From the NCBI GenBank assembly GCA_015486425.1, contig WFRQ01000365.1, forward strand, positions 1 to 8,055: a stretch of DNA of 8,055 bases, in the 5' to 3' direction. This DNA is from Deltaproteobacteria bacterium (GTDB taxonomy: Bacteria > Desulfobacterota > Dissulfuribacteria > Dissulfuribacterales > QOAL01). The notes beneath the pieces were generated by a model that saw nothing but the letters and a program-made list of their open reading frames with translations, was not told the origin of the DNA and ran no database searches. Each line of letters begins with the position of its first letter. Positions within the stretch are counted from its first letter, which is position 1. Below, piece after piece: positions 1 through 5,226 of this stretch. The translations under genes were made by a program, and so were the position numbers.

Positions 1-65
1 ACGTAATACAACTGTATTCTCACCCTGAAATCTTTGTCGTGGTTTAAGGTGGCAACCTTGACTTA

Positions 66-245
66 GGGACTGTCCAAAAATAACTTGCCGATTTCGCATC
101 TCATCTTCAGGCCATCCTGAGCCGAACTTCAATCACAAAATCCTGAGGCGTAGCCCGGCTACGCCTGCGGTTTTGCCGGGTCAGTTCAACTCAGCCTGAC
201 CCAAATCTGAGCGCGCCATCATCCAACTTATTTTTGGACAGCCCC
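66..245. mobile_element. MITE-like non-autonomous element, about 180 bp
   Basis: The left end reads GGGACTGTCCAAAAATAA (66-83). The right end, read on the minus strand from 245, is GGGGCTGTCCAAAAATAA. The ends match over about 22 bp with two differences (A/G at the fourth base, C/G near the inner end). The element is flanked by TTA on both sides (63-65 and 246-248), which looks like a 3-bp target-site duplication. The interior is nearly all inverted-repeat: a 10-bp perfect palindrome at 146-166 and a GGGTCAG/CTGACCC stem at 178-184/196-202. No transposase is encoded, so it would be mobilised in trans. Three-base T-N-A duplications are known for some IS5-family groups; assigning this element to that family is inference. 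Ends and duplication are seen directly. Confidence 0.75.
146..166. repeat. Perfect internal palindrome of the MITE
   Basis: AGGCGTAGCC (146-155) and GGCTACGCCT (157-166) are exact reverse complements around one central base. Weaker pairing continues outward (CC at 142-143 with GG at 169-170, AAA at 138-140 with TTT at 172-174). As RNA it would form a very stable hairpin on either strand. It is the centre of the near-full-length self-complementarity of the element. Confidence 0.8.
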
Positions 246-495
246 TTACTGCCGGAAAATGTAAAAACTGATCTTCTGAAGGCGGTGCGTCAATGTGATC
301 CCGCTGATATTGAACCGCTTCTTGCTTATTTTATCAGGACGAGCATTGGGGACATGCGCAATATGCTTCCATTTGGTGGTGGAGAAGTCGGGCAGGCAAT
401 TGCCGGAAACGGAGTGAAGGTTGAGAAACAAACAGTGCTTCTTCCTGTACTGCAACAAACTTGGCATGATTCCCACTTTAATGGGAACAGATTAC

Positions 496-525
496 TTGAC
501 CTGGTTATGCAGCACACGGTATTAT
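496..525 (+). promoter_or_regulatory. Putative sigma-70 promoter for the toxin-antitoxin pair
   Basis: TTGACC (496-501) and TATTAT (520-525) are separated by 18 bases, close to consensus. Transcription would start near 532, leaving a leader of about 60 nt before the antitoxin start. Just downstream are the perfect palindrome CAATATTG (532-539) and the inverted repeat GACC-N7-GGTC (543-557). These are placed where an autoregulating antitoxin would bind, but the operator role is inference. Confidence 0.45.
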
Positions 526-578
526 GGGTTGCAATATTGGTTGACCTGAATATGGTCCTATTTTTCTCAATTGCGGCT

Positions 579-586
579 AAAGGAGG
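579..586 (+). promoter_or_regulatory. Strong ribosome binding site that sets a GTG start
   Basis: AAAGGAGG lies six bases upstream of GTG at 593. This near-perfect Shine-Dalgarno sequence supports GTG 593 as the antitoxin start, because no ATG lies nearby in that frame until codon 11. Confidence 0.75.
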
Positions 587-592
587 TAGTTT

Positions 593-856
593 GTGAATAC
601 CCTATCTATTTCTGAGGCAAAGATGAAACTCAGTTCTCTGGTTGATTTCATCGAGACAACTGATGAAGAGGTGCTGATTACCAAAAATGGTCGACCCGTT
701 GCTGTGCTTGTCAGTCCTGATGAGTTCGATGGGTGGCGTGAGACCGTGGCCATTCGTTCCGACGCCGAGCTTATGGAGGAAATCAGGAAGGGGCTGAAAG
801 CGCTGAAAAAGGCGCCAAGCAAGCTCTATTCCCTTGAGGAACTCTGTAACCCATGA
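593..856 (+). CDS. Type II antitoxin, Phd/YefM family
   Basis: The 87-residue product would neutralise the toxin encoded directly downstream and, as is known for the family, bind DNA through its N-terminal half to repress its own operon. The N-terminus has the typical Phd/YefM layout: SISEAKMKLSSLVD (residues 5-18) forming the first helix, then EEVLITKNGRPVAVLVSP (25-42), the conserved strand-turn-strand with the NG(K/R)P turn, followed by DEF. The charged C-terminal segment (residues 57-84, SDAELMEEIRKGLKALKK and onward) is the expected toxin-wrapping tail. Length is normal for the family. The GTG start is fixed by the AAAGGAGG site six bases upstream. The stop overlaps the toxin start as ATGA, implying translational coupling. 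Family call is secure; the exact toxin target is not readable from this gene. Confidence 0.93.
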   Translation: MNTLSISEAKMKLSSLVDFIETTDEEVLITKNGRPVAVLVSPDEFDGWRETVAIRSDAELMEEIRKGLKALKKAPSKLYSLEELCNP

Positions 857-1143
857 CAACTGTTGAATATCGTCTGAGGGTGCCTGATGAGACAGCCAGT
901 TTTTTGCGTAAATTTCACCCTGAGATCAAGCGCCATATCAGGAAAGCCCTTGAGATGATTGTTCATGATCCGTTTTGTGGTAAGGCTCTTAAAAACGATC
1001 TCGAGGGTATGCGCAGCTTCAGGGTAAAGAGGTATCGTCTTATCTATCGTGTTGTTTCAGGTGTGAAGGAAATTGAAATCATTGCCATTGGGCCGAGAAA
1101 AAATATCTATGAAGAGACCTTCAGGATTATCAGTCGGGAATGA
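853..1143 (+). CDS. Type II toxin, RelE/ParE family
   Basis: The 96-residue basic protein fits the RelE/ParE fold in length and pattern. An N-terminal helical part (residues 12-40, with FLRKFHPEIKRHIRKALE) is followed by the C-terminal beta sheet: MRSFRVKRYRLIYRV (53-67), corresponding to the family's 'R-x-R-x-G-x-Y-R-x-x-Y' strand pair, then IEIIAIGPRKNIYEE (74-88), corresponding to the 'I-x-x-I-G-x-R-x-x-x-Y' ending. R57, R60, R62, R66, R82 and Y86 are candidate RNA-binding or catalytic positions by analogy with RelE, which cleaves mRNA on the ribosome. ParE members instead poison gyrase, and I cannot separate the two by eye. The start overlaps the antitoxin stop (ATGA), giving the antitoxin-first order usual for these pairs. 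It ends with TGA at 1141-1143 and no clear terminator follows. Confidence 0.92.
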   Translation: MTTVEYRLRVPDETASFLRKFHPEIKRHIRKALEMIVHDPFCGKALKNDLEGMRSFRVKRYRLIYRVVSGVKEIEIIAIGPRKNIYEETFRIISRE

Positions 1144-1418
1144 TTTATCGAGAGGTTGCCCCAAAATACAGGACACCCATCACTCTTGACTCTCTATCCA
1201 GTTTCATATATCCCTCATTTAATTACAATCTTGTACACACCGTATGAACCAGACAGGAAAATCCCATGACCAGGGCAAGAAGAGATATTGTCTCGTTGGC
1301 CGACACCCCTTATTATCACTTCGTGGGGTGATGCGTATACCGGGCTTTTCTGTGACGATGTGATATTTTTCCATCGAGGGAAAAGGGGGCAAGTCTTTGT
1401 TTGACTCTTTTTTCCGCT

Positions 1419-1444
1419 CGTTCCCAAACTCCAGTTTGGGAACG
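1419..1444. repeat. Palindrome A, 12-bp perfect arms
   Basis: CGTTCCCAAACT (1419-1430) and AGTTTGGGAACG (1433-1444) are perfect reverse complements around CC. This is the outer left member of the cluster at 1419-1560 and resembles the widespread intergenic 'GTTCCCAA...TTGGGAAC' palindromes that I recall from many bacterial genomes. Confidence 0.9.
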
Positions 1445-1451
1445 TACAATC

Positions 1452-1467
1452 GGAAGCTCCAGCTTCC
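1452..1467. repeat. Palindrome B, 7-bp perfect arms
   Basis: GGAAGCT (1452-1458) and AGCTTCC (1461-1467) are perfect reverse complements around CC. It lies 7 bases after palindrome A and shares its CTCCAG centre. Confidence 0.88.
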
Positions 1468-1511
1468 ATCCCAGGGCATAATACGCCACGCAGCCGGTAT
1501 CAATAAGGAAA

Positions 1512-1525
1512 GAAGCATGAGCTTC
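1512..1525. repeat. Palindrome C, degraded counterpart of B
   Basis: GAAGC (1512-1516) and GCTTC (1521-1525) pair around ATGA. The sequence is similar to palindrome B (GGAAGCT..AGCTTCC) and stands in the mirror position next to palindrome D. Confidence 0.55.
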
Positions 1526-1534
1526 AGACCACTG

Positions 1535-1560
1535 GGTACCCAAACCGGAGTTTGGGCACC
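1535..1560. repeat. Palindrome D, counterpart of A
   Basis: GGTACCCAAAC (1535-1545) and GTTTGGGCACC (1550-1560) pair around CGGA with one mismatch (A1538 with C1557). It shares the CCCAAAC/GTTTGGG arms with palindrome A, so A-B and C-D form a roughly symmetric 142-bp unit. Confidence 0.85.
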
Positions 1561-1590
1561 AGCAAAATGTAACTTCTCAATAAGTCCTGC

Positions 1591-1620
1591 TGTATCTGCC
1601 TGCAGGATGCTGCAGATACA
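1591..1620. repeat. Hairpin with 9-bp perfect arms
   Basis: TGTATCTGC (1591-1599) and GCAGATACA (1612-1620) are perfect reverse complements with a 12-base loop that itself contains CTGCAG. The right arm is repeated directly at 1696-1706 as part of GCAGATACAAG. No T-run follows, so it is not a typical terminator. Confidence 0.7.
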
Positions 1621-1703
1621 AGACGGAGGACGCGCAGGCGTACAACAACACGAACTTCAAGCGTTTGACAAAGCCGTAGATACGCCTGTCTGTGAGCAGA
1701 TAC

Positions 1704-1726
1704 AAGGCAGGCAATGTTGCCTTTTT
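1704..1726 (+). terminator. Possible intrinsic terminator
   Basis: AAGGCA (1704-1709) and TGCCTT (1718-1723) pair across an 8-base loop, with an alternative smaller GGCA/TGCC stem inside, and a run of five T ends at 1726. The stem is short, so activity is uncertain. Its position would shield the scramblase gene from upstream transcription. Confidence 0.35.
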
Positions 1727-1798
1727 GCTTTGAGCCTCGAATTTTAAGCTGTTTTATGGCAGTATACTGGTATTAATAACGCACAAAAGTGGAGATGC

Positions 1799-2413
1799 AT
1801 GGTGGGTGAGTTAGAAAATATAGACGGTTTCGTTGTTCGGCAGCACAAGGAGTGGAGTGAGATAATAACCGGGTTTGAAGCCAGGAATCATTACAGTGTA
1901 ATGGATACTTCCGGAAGGGAGCTTTTCAAGGCTGCGGAAAAGGGTGGCTCAGTGCTTGCACGATGGTTCCTGAAGGCGCTTCGCCCATTTGAAATTCATC
2001 TGTTTCGTCTTGACAACTCTACTGTCCTGCGCATCGTACGTCCGTTCCGGTTCTATTTTCATGAGGTCAACATATTTGACTCTGAGGGCAGGCTGCTGGG
2101 CAATGTAAAGAGAAAATTTACCTTTATGAGGCGGGTTTATACTGTCACTGATGGTACAGGCACAGAACTCTTTGAGCTTTTCGGTCCCATCCTCCACCCC
2201 TGGACATTTGAGATAAGGTGCGGGGACAGCAAGTGCGGCGCCATTGTAAAGAAGTGGAGCGGGCTTATGAAAGAGGTCTTTACTGATGCAGACAATTTCG
2301 GCGTAAATTTTCCCGAGAACTGGGACATAAAATTAAAGGCCCTCAGTCTTGGCGCGGTTTTCCTTATTGATTTTGTTCATTTTGAAAATACGGGCAGTAA
2401 CAGTGACGCCTGA
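1799..2413 (+). CDS. Phospholipid scramblase-family protein
   Basis: The 204-residue product matches the Scramblase family (tubby/LURP-one superfamily), whose eukaryotic members move phospholipids between leaflets in response to calcium. Family blocks are readable in order: LRIVRPFRFYFHEV (77-90) with a following G-R-L-L-G turn (97-101), VTDGTGTELFELFGP (116-130) and W135, then KKWSGLMKEVFTDADNFG (151-168), NFP and KALSLGAVFLIDFVHFE (180-196). DADNFGVNFPEN (163-174) is the counterpart of the calcium-binding segment of human PLSCR1, and the last hydrophobic block corresponds to its single C-terminal helix. The long proline-rich N-terminus of eukaryotic members is absent. Start choice: GGAG (1791-1794) is four bases before ATG 1799, and GTG 1802 in the same frame would have better spacing. 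A TATACT -10-like box lies at 1763-1768 without a good -35. Family membership is secure; scrambling activity in a bacterium is not established by sequence. Confidence 0.92.
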   Translation: MVGELENIDGFVVRQHKEWSEIITGFEARNHYSVMDTSGRELFKAAEKGGSVLARWFLKALRPFEIHLFRLDNSTVLRIVRPFRFYFHEVNIFDSEGRLLGNVKRKFTFMRRVYTVTDGTGTELFELFGPILHPWTFEIRCGDSKCGAIVKKWSGLMKEVFTDADNFGVNFPENWDIKLKALSLGAVFLIDFVHFENTGSNSDA

Positions 2414-2810
2414 GAAGACAGCAGCTAATCATGCCTTTTTAGCCGCTATCAGAAGGTTGTATTTCTTTTATTACCTTGACAATAATATGGTATCTTCTAT
2501 TATCCATGGCATATGAATATCGTTTTTATGCGGTATTGGGGGGATAATGTTGTATTGTGCAGTAATGAAAAAATAATACAGCTCCTCGTAATTTAAGCCC
2601 ATTTGCTGTACAGTTTGCCGTATACCTGGTAAAAATTCCGCATGTGCTGCCCTTGTCAGTCGGTGTTGGTCTGAAACTATCCCAGAAGTATCATGTCGTC
2701 TGAATACAGTGTTGTCATCAGGGGAAATTAACGGGTTTACCACCTTTAGCTGTTGTAATGGTCCCTGTTTATGTCTCACGTGCCTGCCATATTAAGGTTT
2801 TGTTAACCGT
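2414..2810. other. Long intergenic leader region before the mscS-let operon
   Basis: These 397 bases hold no gene I can support on the plus strand. They contain a weak interrupted hairpin just after the scramblase stop (GCAGCTAA 2421-2428 with TTAGCCGC 2439-2446, no T-run after it), a strong promoter at 2476-2503, two tiny plus-strand frames right after it (13 codons from 2506 and 27 codons from 2513), and the palindrome CTGTACAG (2606-2613). A 102-codon frame is open on the minus strand (2779-2471, GTG start). It has no clear Shine-Dalgarno and no family resemblance, so I do not call it a gene. Confidence 0.55.
2476..2503 (+). promoter_or_regulatory. Near-consensus sigma-70 promoter of the mscS-let operon
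   Basis: TTGACA (2476-2481, perfect -35) and TATTAT (2498-2503, five of six -10 bases) are 16 bases apart. Transcription would start near 2510 and reach the channel gene at 2811 after a leader of about 300 nt. It is the best promoter visible in the window and implies the downstream operon does not depend on the scramblase promoter. Confidence 0.65.
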
Positions 2811-4541
2811 ATGATAAAATTTTGCAACCTTAGACAGACCTTATGTTTTTTGTTTCTTTTCTTTCTGTTTTCTGTCAGCTCGTTTTCTTTCAATACAGTC
2901 TTTCATGTTGCCTGTGCCGCGTCTGCAAGTCCGGCTTCTTCTCCACAAGTTTCATCGTCCCCACCCTCTCGGCCTGAGCCGGATAAAAGCCATTATGCCG
3001 GTCCTGCTGATGAATTCAACCGTGGCAATCCGCGCTCCTGCGTGGAGGGGTTTCTTTCTTACGCTGCAAGGGGGGATTTCAAAGATGCAGCGCAGTACCT
3101 TGACCTGAGATACCTGCCCAAAAAATTAAAGGGCATTCCGCCTGAGGAGTTAGCGCGCAAACTGAAGATAATTCTGGACCGTGCGCTGTGGATTGATATG
3201 GAATCAATAAGCAGTGACCCTGCTGGTGATCTCAATGATAATCTGCCTTCCTACAGGGAACGCATCGGGCAGGTTAAGACTCCGAGGGGCATGGTTGATA
3301 TTCTCCTTCAGCGGGTGCCTCGCAAGGATGGTGTCAAAATATGGAAGTTTTCAAATAGAACGGTTGCAGGTATTCCACTGCTCTACAAGTATTATGGCTA
3401 CCGGCTGTTTGAAGAAAAACTCAGCACTTTCTTCCCGGATATGCAGTTTGCCGGTTGGCAGCTCTGGCAGTGGTGCATGTGGGTCCTTCTTGTGGCAGCG
3501 GCGTGGATAGTGGCCTGGTTCCCGACATGGCTTGCCGCGATTGTTATTCGTCGCAGAGAAAGCGGCATGTCCAGTATGGTAGGCGATTTTGTAACAGGTC
3601 CCCTGCGCATACTCCTGTGGTTGTTTATGGGGCGCCTGGCCGTTGATTTTATCATGCCTTCCGCAGAGATACGCAAGCTGCTTAATGCTGGCACATTACT
3701 GACTATTGCCCTCTGCTGGGCCTGCATAAAAGCTGTGGATATCCTGTTTGAAATGTGGAAGCGCCGCATCAAACAGGAAGGCAGGGAGAGCAGCACGGTC
3801 CTTTTGAAACCGCTTAAAACCGTGGTGCGGGTCTCGTTTTTTACTGTTGCCCTGCTCCTGTGGCTGGACAATATAGGGTTCAAGGTCAGCGCCCTGCTTG
3901 CAGGTCTCGGTGTGGGTGGTCTTGCAGTGGCCCTTGCTGCCCAGGGGGTGCTGAAAAGTCTCATTGGCACGGTAATGATACTTGCGGACAGGCCCTACAA
4001 TGTAGGGGAGCGTATTGTGGTACGCGGATATGATGGAGAGGTTGAGGAGATCGGGCTTCGTTCCACCAAAATAAGACTCCTCACAGGCCATCAGACCTCT
4101 ATCCCCAATGATGAAATGGAGCGTTCCGAAATAGAAAATATCGGCAGGAGGCCGCATATAAGGCGTAAACAGAATATCCGTCTTGCCATTGATACTCCTC
4201 CAGACAAGGTTGACAGGGCAGTTGATATTATAAGGAAGCAACTGGATAATCATGAGGGCATGAGGGAAAATTATCCTCCAAGGGTATATTTTGATCACTT
4301 CAGCGCTGACGCCCTGAATATCATAATGTTCTACTGGTATCATCCTGCAGAATATTGGGATTTTCTTGATTTCAGTCAGAGAATCAATAATGCCATTCTC
4401 AAGGCATTTGAACAGGAGGGCATAATGCTTGCCCTGCCTGCCTCAAAATCATTTGTTGGCGGAGCTGACGGGGAACCGCCCCTGAGGATGGTTTCTCTCA
4501 GTGCCAATGACATGGAATATAAAGATGAAGCCGCAAATTGA
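2811..4541 (+). CDS. MscS-family mechanosensitive ion channel with periplasmic domain
   Basis: The 576-residue protein is an inner-membrane channel of the MscS superfamily, which opens when membrane tension rises. A hydrophobic signal peptide (about residues 8-37, ending VACAA) leads into a Ser/Pro-rich stretch (39-57) and a soluble periplasmic domain (about 65-215, with CVEGFLSYAARGDFKDAAQY and a VAGIPLLYKYYG end). Membrane helices follow at about 218-247, 262-281, 293-316 and 335-352. The pore helix is at 357-392, with the small-residue pattern SALLAGLGVGGLAVALAAQG (360-379), then ILADRPYNVGERIVV (390-404) and YDGEVEEIGLRSTKIR (407-422), the classic MscS beta domain, with SIPND at 430-434. 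The cytoplasmic alpha/beta tail runs to the end. It is about twice the length of E. coli MscS (286 residues), owing mainly to the periplasmic part. ATG 2811 has only a weak AAGG upstream (2795-2797 region). The stop overlaps the next gene by 17 nt, suggesting coupled translation. Confidence 0.95.
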   Translation: MIKFCNLRQTLCFLFLFFLFSVSSFSFNTVFHVACAASASPASSPQVSSSPPSRPEPDKSHYAGPADEFNRGNPRSCVEGFLSYAARGDFKDAAQYLDLRYLPKKLKGIPPEELARKLKIILDRALWIDMESISSDPAGDLNDNLPSYRERIGQVKTPRGMVDILLQRVPRKDGVKIWKFSNRTVAGIPLLYKYYGYRLFEEKLSTFFPDMQFAGWQLWQWCMWVLLVAAAWIVAWFPTWLAAIVIRRRESGMSSMVGDFVTGPLRILLWLFMGRLAVDFIMPSAEIRKLLNAGTLLTIALCWACIKAVDILFEMWKRRIKQEGRESSTVLLKPLKTVVRVSFFTVALLLWLDNIGFKVSALLAGLGVGGLAVALAAQGVLKSLIGTVMILADRPYNVGERIVVRGYDGEVEEIGLRSTKIRLLTGHQTSIPNDEMERSEIENIGRRPHIRRKQNIRLAIDTPPDKVDRAVDIIRKQLDNHEGMRENYPPRVYFDHFSADALNIIMFYWYHPAEYWDFLDFSQRINNAILKAFEQEGIMLALPASKSFVGGADGEPPLRMVSLSANDMEYKDEAAN

Positions 4542-5226
4542 TCCTGACAGTGTGATACTATGCCCTGACTGCGACCTGATGCTGGAAAAGGTGTCTGTGG
4601 AATATGGTAACAGGCTTGAATGTCCGAGGTGTTCCTGCGTATTGATATCGCCAAGGGAAAATTCAGTGGAAAAGACCATGGCCCTTGTGATTGCAGGTCT
4701 TTTAATGTATCTGCCTGCCAATTTTCTTCCGCTTCTTACCTTTGACGCAGCAGGACTCAAGAGTTCAGGAAGTATATGGGACAGTTGGCTGGCACTAGCT
4801 GAAAGCGGGTTCATGTTTACCGGCATCATGGTGCTTCTCACCAGCATTATCATTCCCCTGGTCAAGCTGCTGATGCTTCTGTGTGTTACAGTGCGTATTC
4901 GGACAGGCCGGGCCTTCCGTGATACCGCGGTGATGTTCCGCTGGTATCATCATCTTGATGAGTGGGGCATGCTTGAGGTGTACATGATAGGTATTCTTGT
5001 TACCATAATTAAGATGCTGCACATGGCCCATGTGGAATATGATACAGGTTTTTTCTGTTTCATAGGGCTTCTTGCTGCAACGCTCTGTTCTTCTGCTGCC
5101 ATGGACAGAAATCTTTTCTGGAGAGAGATAGACAGGCAGTCGTGTATCCAGGAACAAGGTGAGGAGTGTTCCAGGGGTGACAGAGACGGTAATGAGCACA
5201 TGGTGGAAGGTGGCAGTGCCTTATGA
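4525..5226 (+). CDS. PqiA/LetA-like membrane protein, first half
   Basis: This 233-residue inner-membrane protein carries one PqiA domain and would form the N-terminal half of a LetA/PqiA-type partner for the MCE protein downstream. A zinc-ribbon-like cluster opens it: C13-P-D-C16 and C33-P-R-C36. Membrane helices follow at about 50-71 (containing the family's P-A-N motif at 64-66), 97-124, 148-167 and 175-192; DEWGMLEVY (145-153) is the family's conserved loop before the third helix. E. coli PqiA and LetA contain two such domains in one chain of about 420 residues; here they are separate genes. The C-terminal tail (197-233) is hydrophilic with C207 and C215. ATG 4525 is preferred because GGA lies eight bases upstream. 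GTG 4501 and ATG 4507 are in-frame alternatives that would deepen the overlap with the channel gene. The stop overlaps the next start as ATGA. Confidence 0.9.
   Translation: MKPQIDPDSVILCPDCDLMLEKVSVEYGNRLECPRCSCVLISPRENSVEKTMALVIAGLLMYLPANFLPLLTFDAAGLKSSGSIWDSWLALAESGFMFTGIMVLLTSIIIPLVKLLMLLCVTVRIRTGRAFRDTAVMFRWYHHLDEWGMLEVYMIGILVTIIKMLHMAHVEYDTGFFCFIGLLAATLCSSAAMDRNLFWREIDRQSCIQEQGEECSRGDRDGNEHMVEGGSAL

Larger units (their letters stand above)
246..596 (+). pseudogene. Unidentified ORF remnant downstream of the MITE
   Basis: This frame is open for 116 codons after the MITE, from the TTA duplication to a TGA at 594-596. I do not recognise the product. The first 33 or so residues (LPENVKTDLLKAVRQCDPAD, then IEPLLAYFIR) look like real coding sequence; the rest is less convincing. 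The same frame can be followed left of the element (48-65, GGNLDL), but a TAA at 45-47 interrupts it and the MITE itself carries stops. The only early start is a TTG at 234 inside the MITE terminal repeat, which is likely fortuitous. The last codons run through the Shine-Dalgarno site of the antitoxin gene and overlap its GTG start as GTGA. It could be the tail of a gene broken by the insertion; the acidic 'DPADIEPLLAYF' piece vaguely recalls C-terminal helices of Fic-type proteins, but that is weak. It may equally be a chance frame. Confidence 0.25.
1144..1798. other. Gene-free spacer rich in palindromes
   Basis: About 655 bases separate the toxin from the scramblase gene and I see no convincing gene. 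Frames open on both strands across 1219-1543 and 1397-1747, but their products are low-complexity readings of the palindromes with no recognisable family pattern. Contents, left to right: a CACCCC/GGGGTG inverted repeat (1304-1309/1325-1330), a four-palindrome cluster (1419-1560), a 9-bp-arm hairpin (1591-1620), a CAGGCGTA/TACGCCTG inverted repeat (1635-1642/1681-1688), an 11-bp direct repeat GCAGATACAAG (1612-1622 and 1696-1706), and a possible terminator near 1704-1726. Confidence 0.7.

Noticed and set aside
234..248. TTG start for the unknown frame at 234
   Set aside because: The codon lies inside the MITE right terminal repeat and has no Shine-Dalgarno, so it is not a credible native start.
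1186..1212. Promoter TTGACT-15-TATATC downstream of the toxin
   Set aside because: Spacing is short, the -10 match is poor and no gene follows for about 600 bases.
1219..1543. Minus-strand frames of 75 to 99 codons
   Set aside because: Three overlapping frames are open in the same repeat-rich stretch; none has a start signal or recognisable domain.
1419..1620. Possible CRISPR array
   Set aside because: The repeats are palindromes of different sequence and length with irregular spacing; there are no regular spacers and no cas genes in the window.
1397..1747. Plus-strand frame of 116 codons through the palindrome cluster
   Set aside because: It reads across four palindromes and a hairpin, starts with TTG without a ribosome site and has no family resemblance; it is most likely a by-product of repeat sequence.
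2421..2446. Terminator after the scramblase gene
   Set aside because: The stem has a mismatch and only seven pairs, and no T-run follows it.
3398..4343. Minus-strand frames of 190 and 215 codons inside the channel gene
   Set aside because: The plus-strand frame is a clear MscS protein; the opposite frames are shadows with no family pattern.
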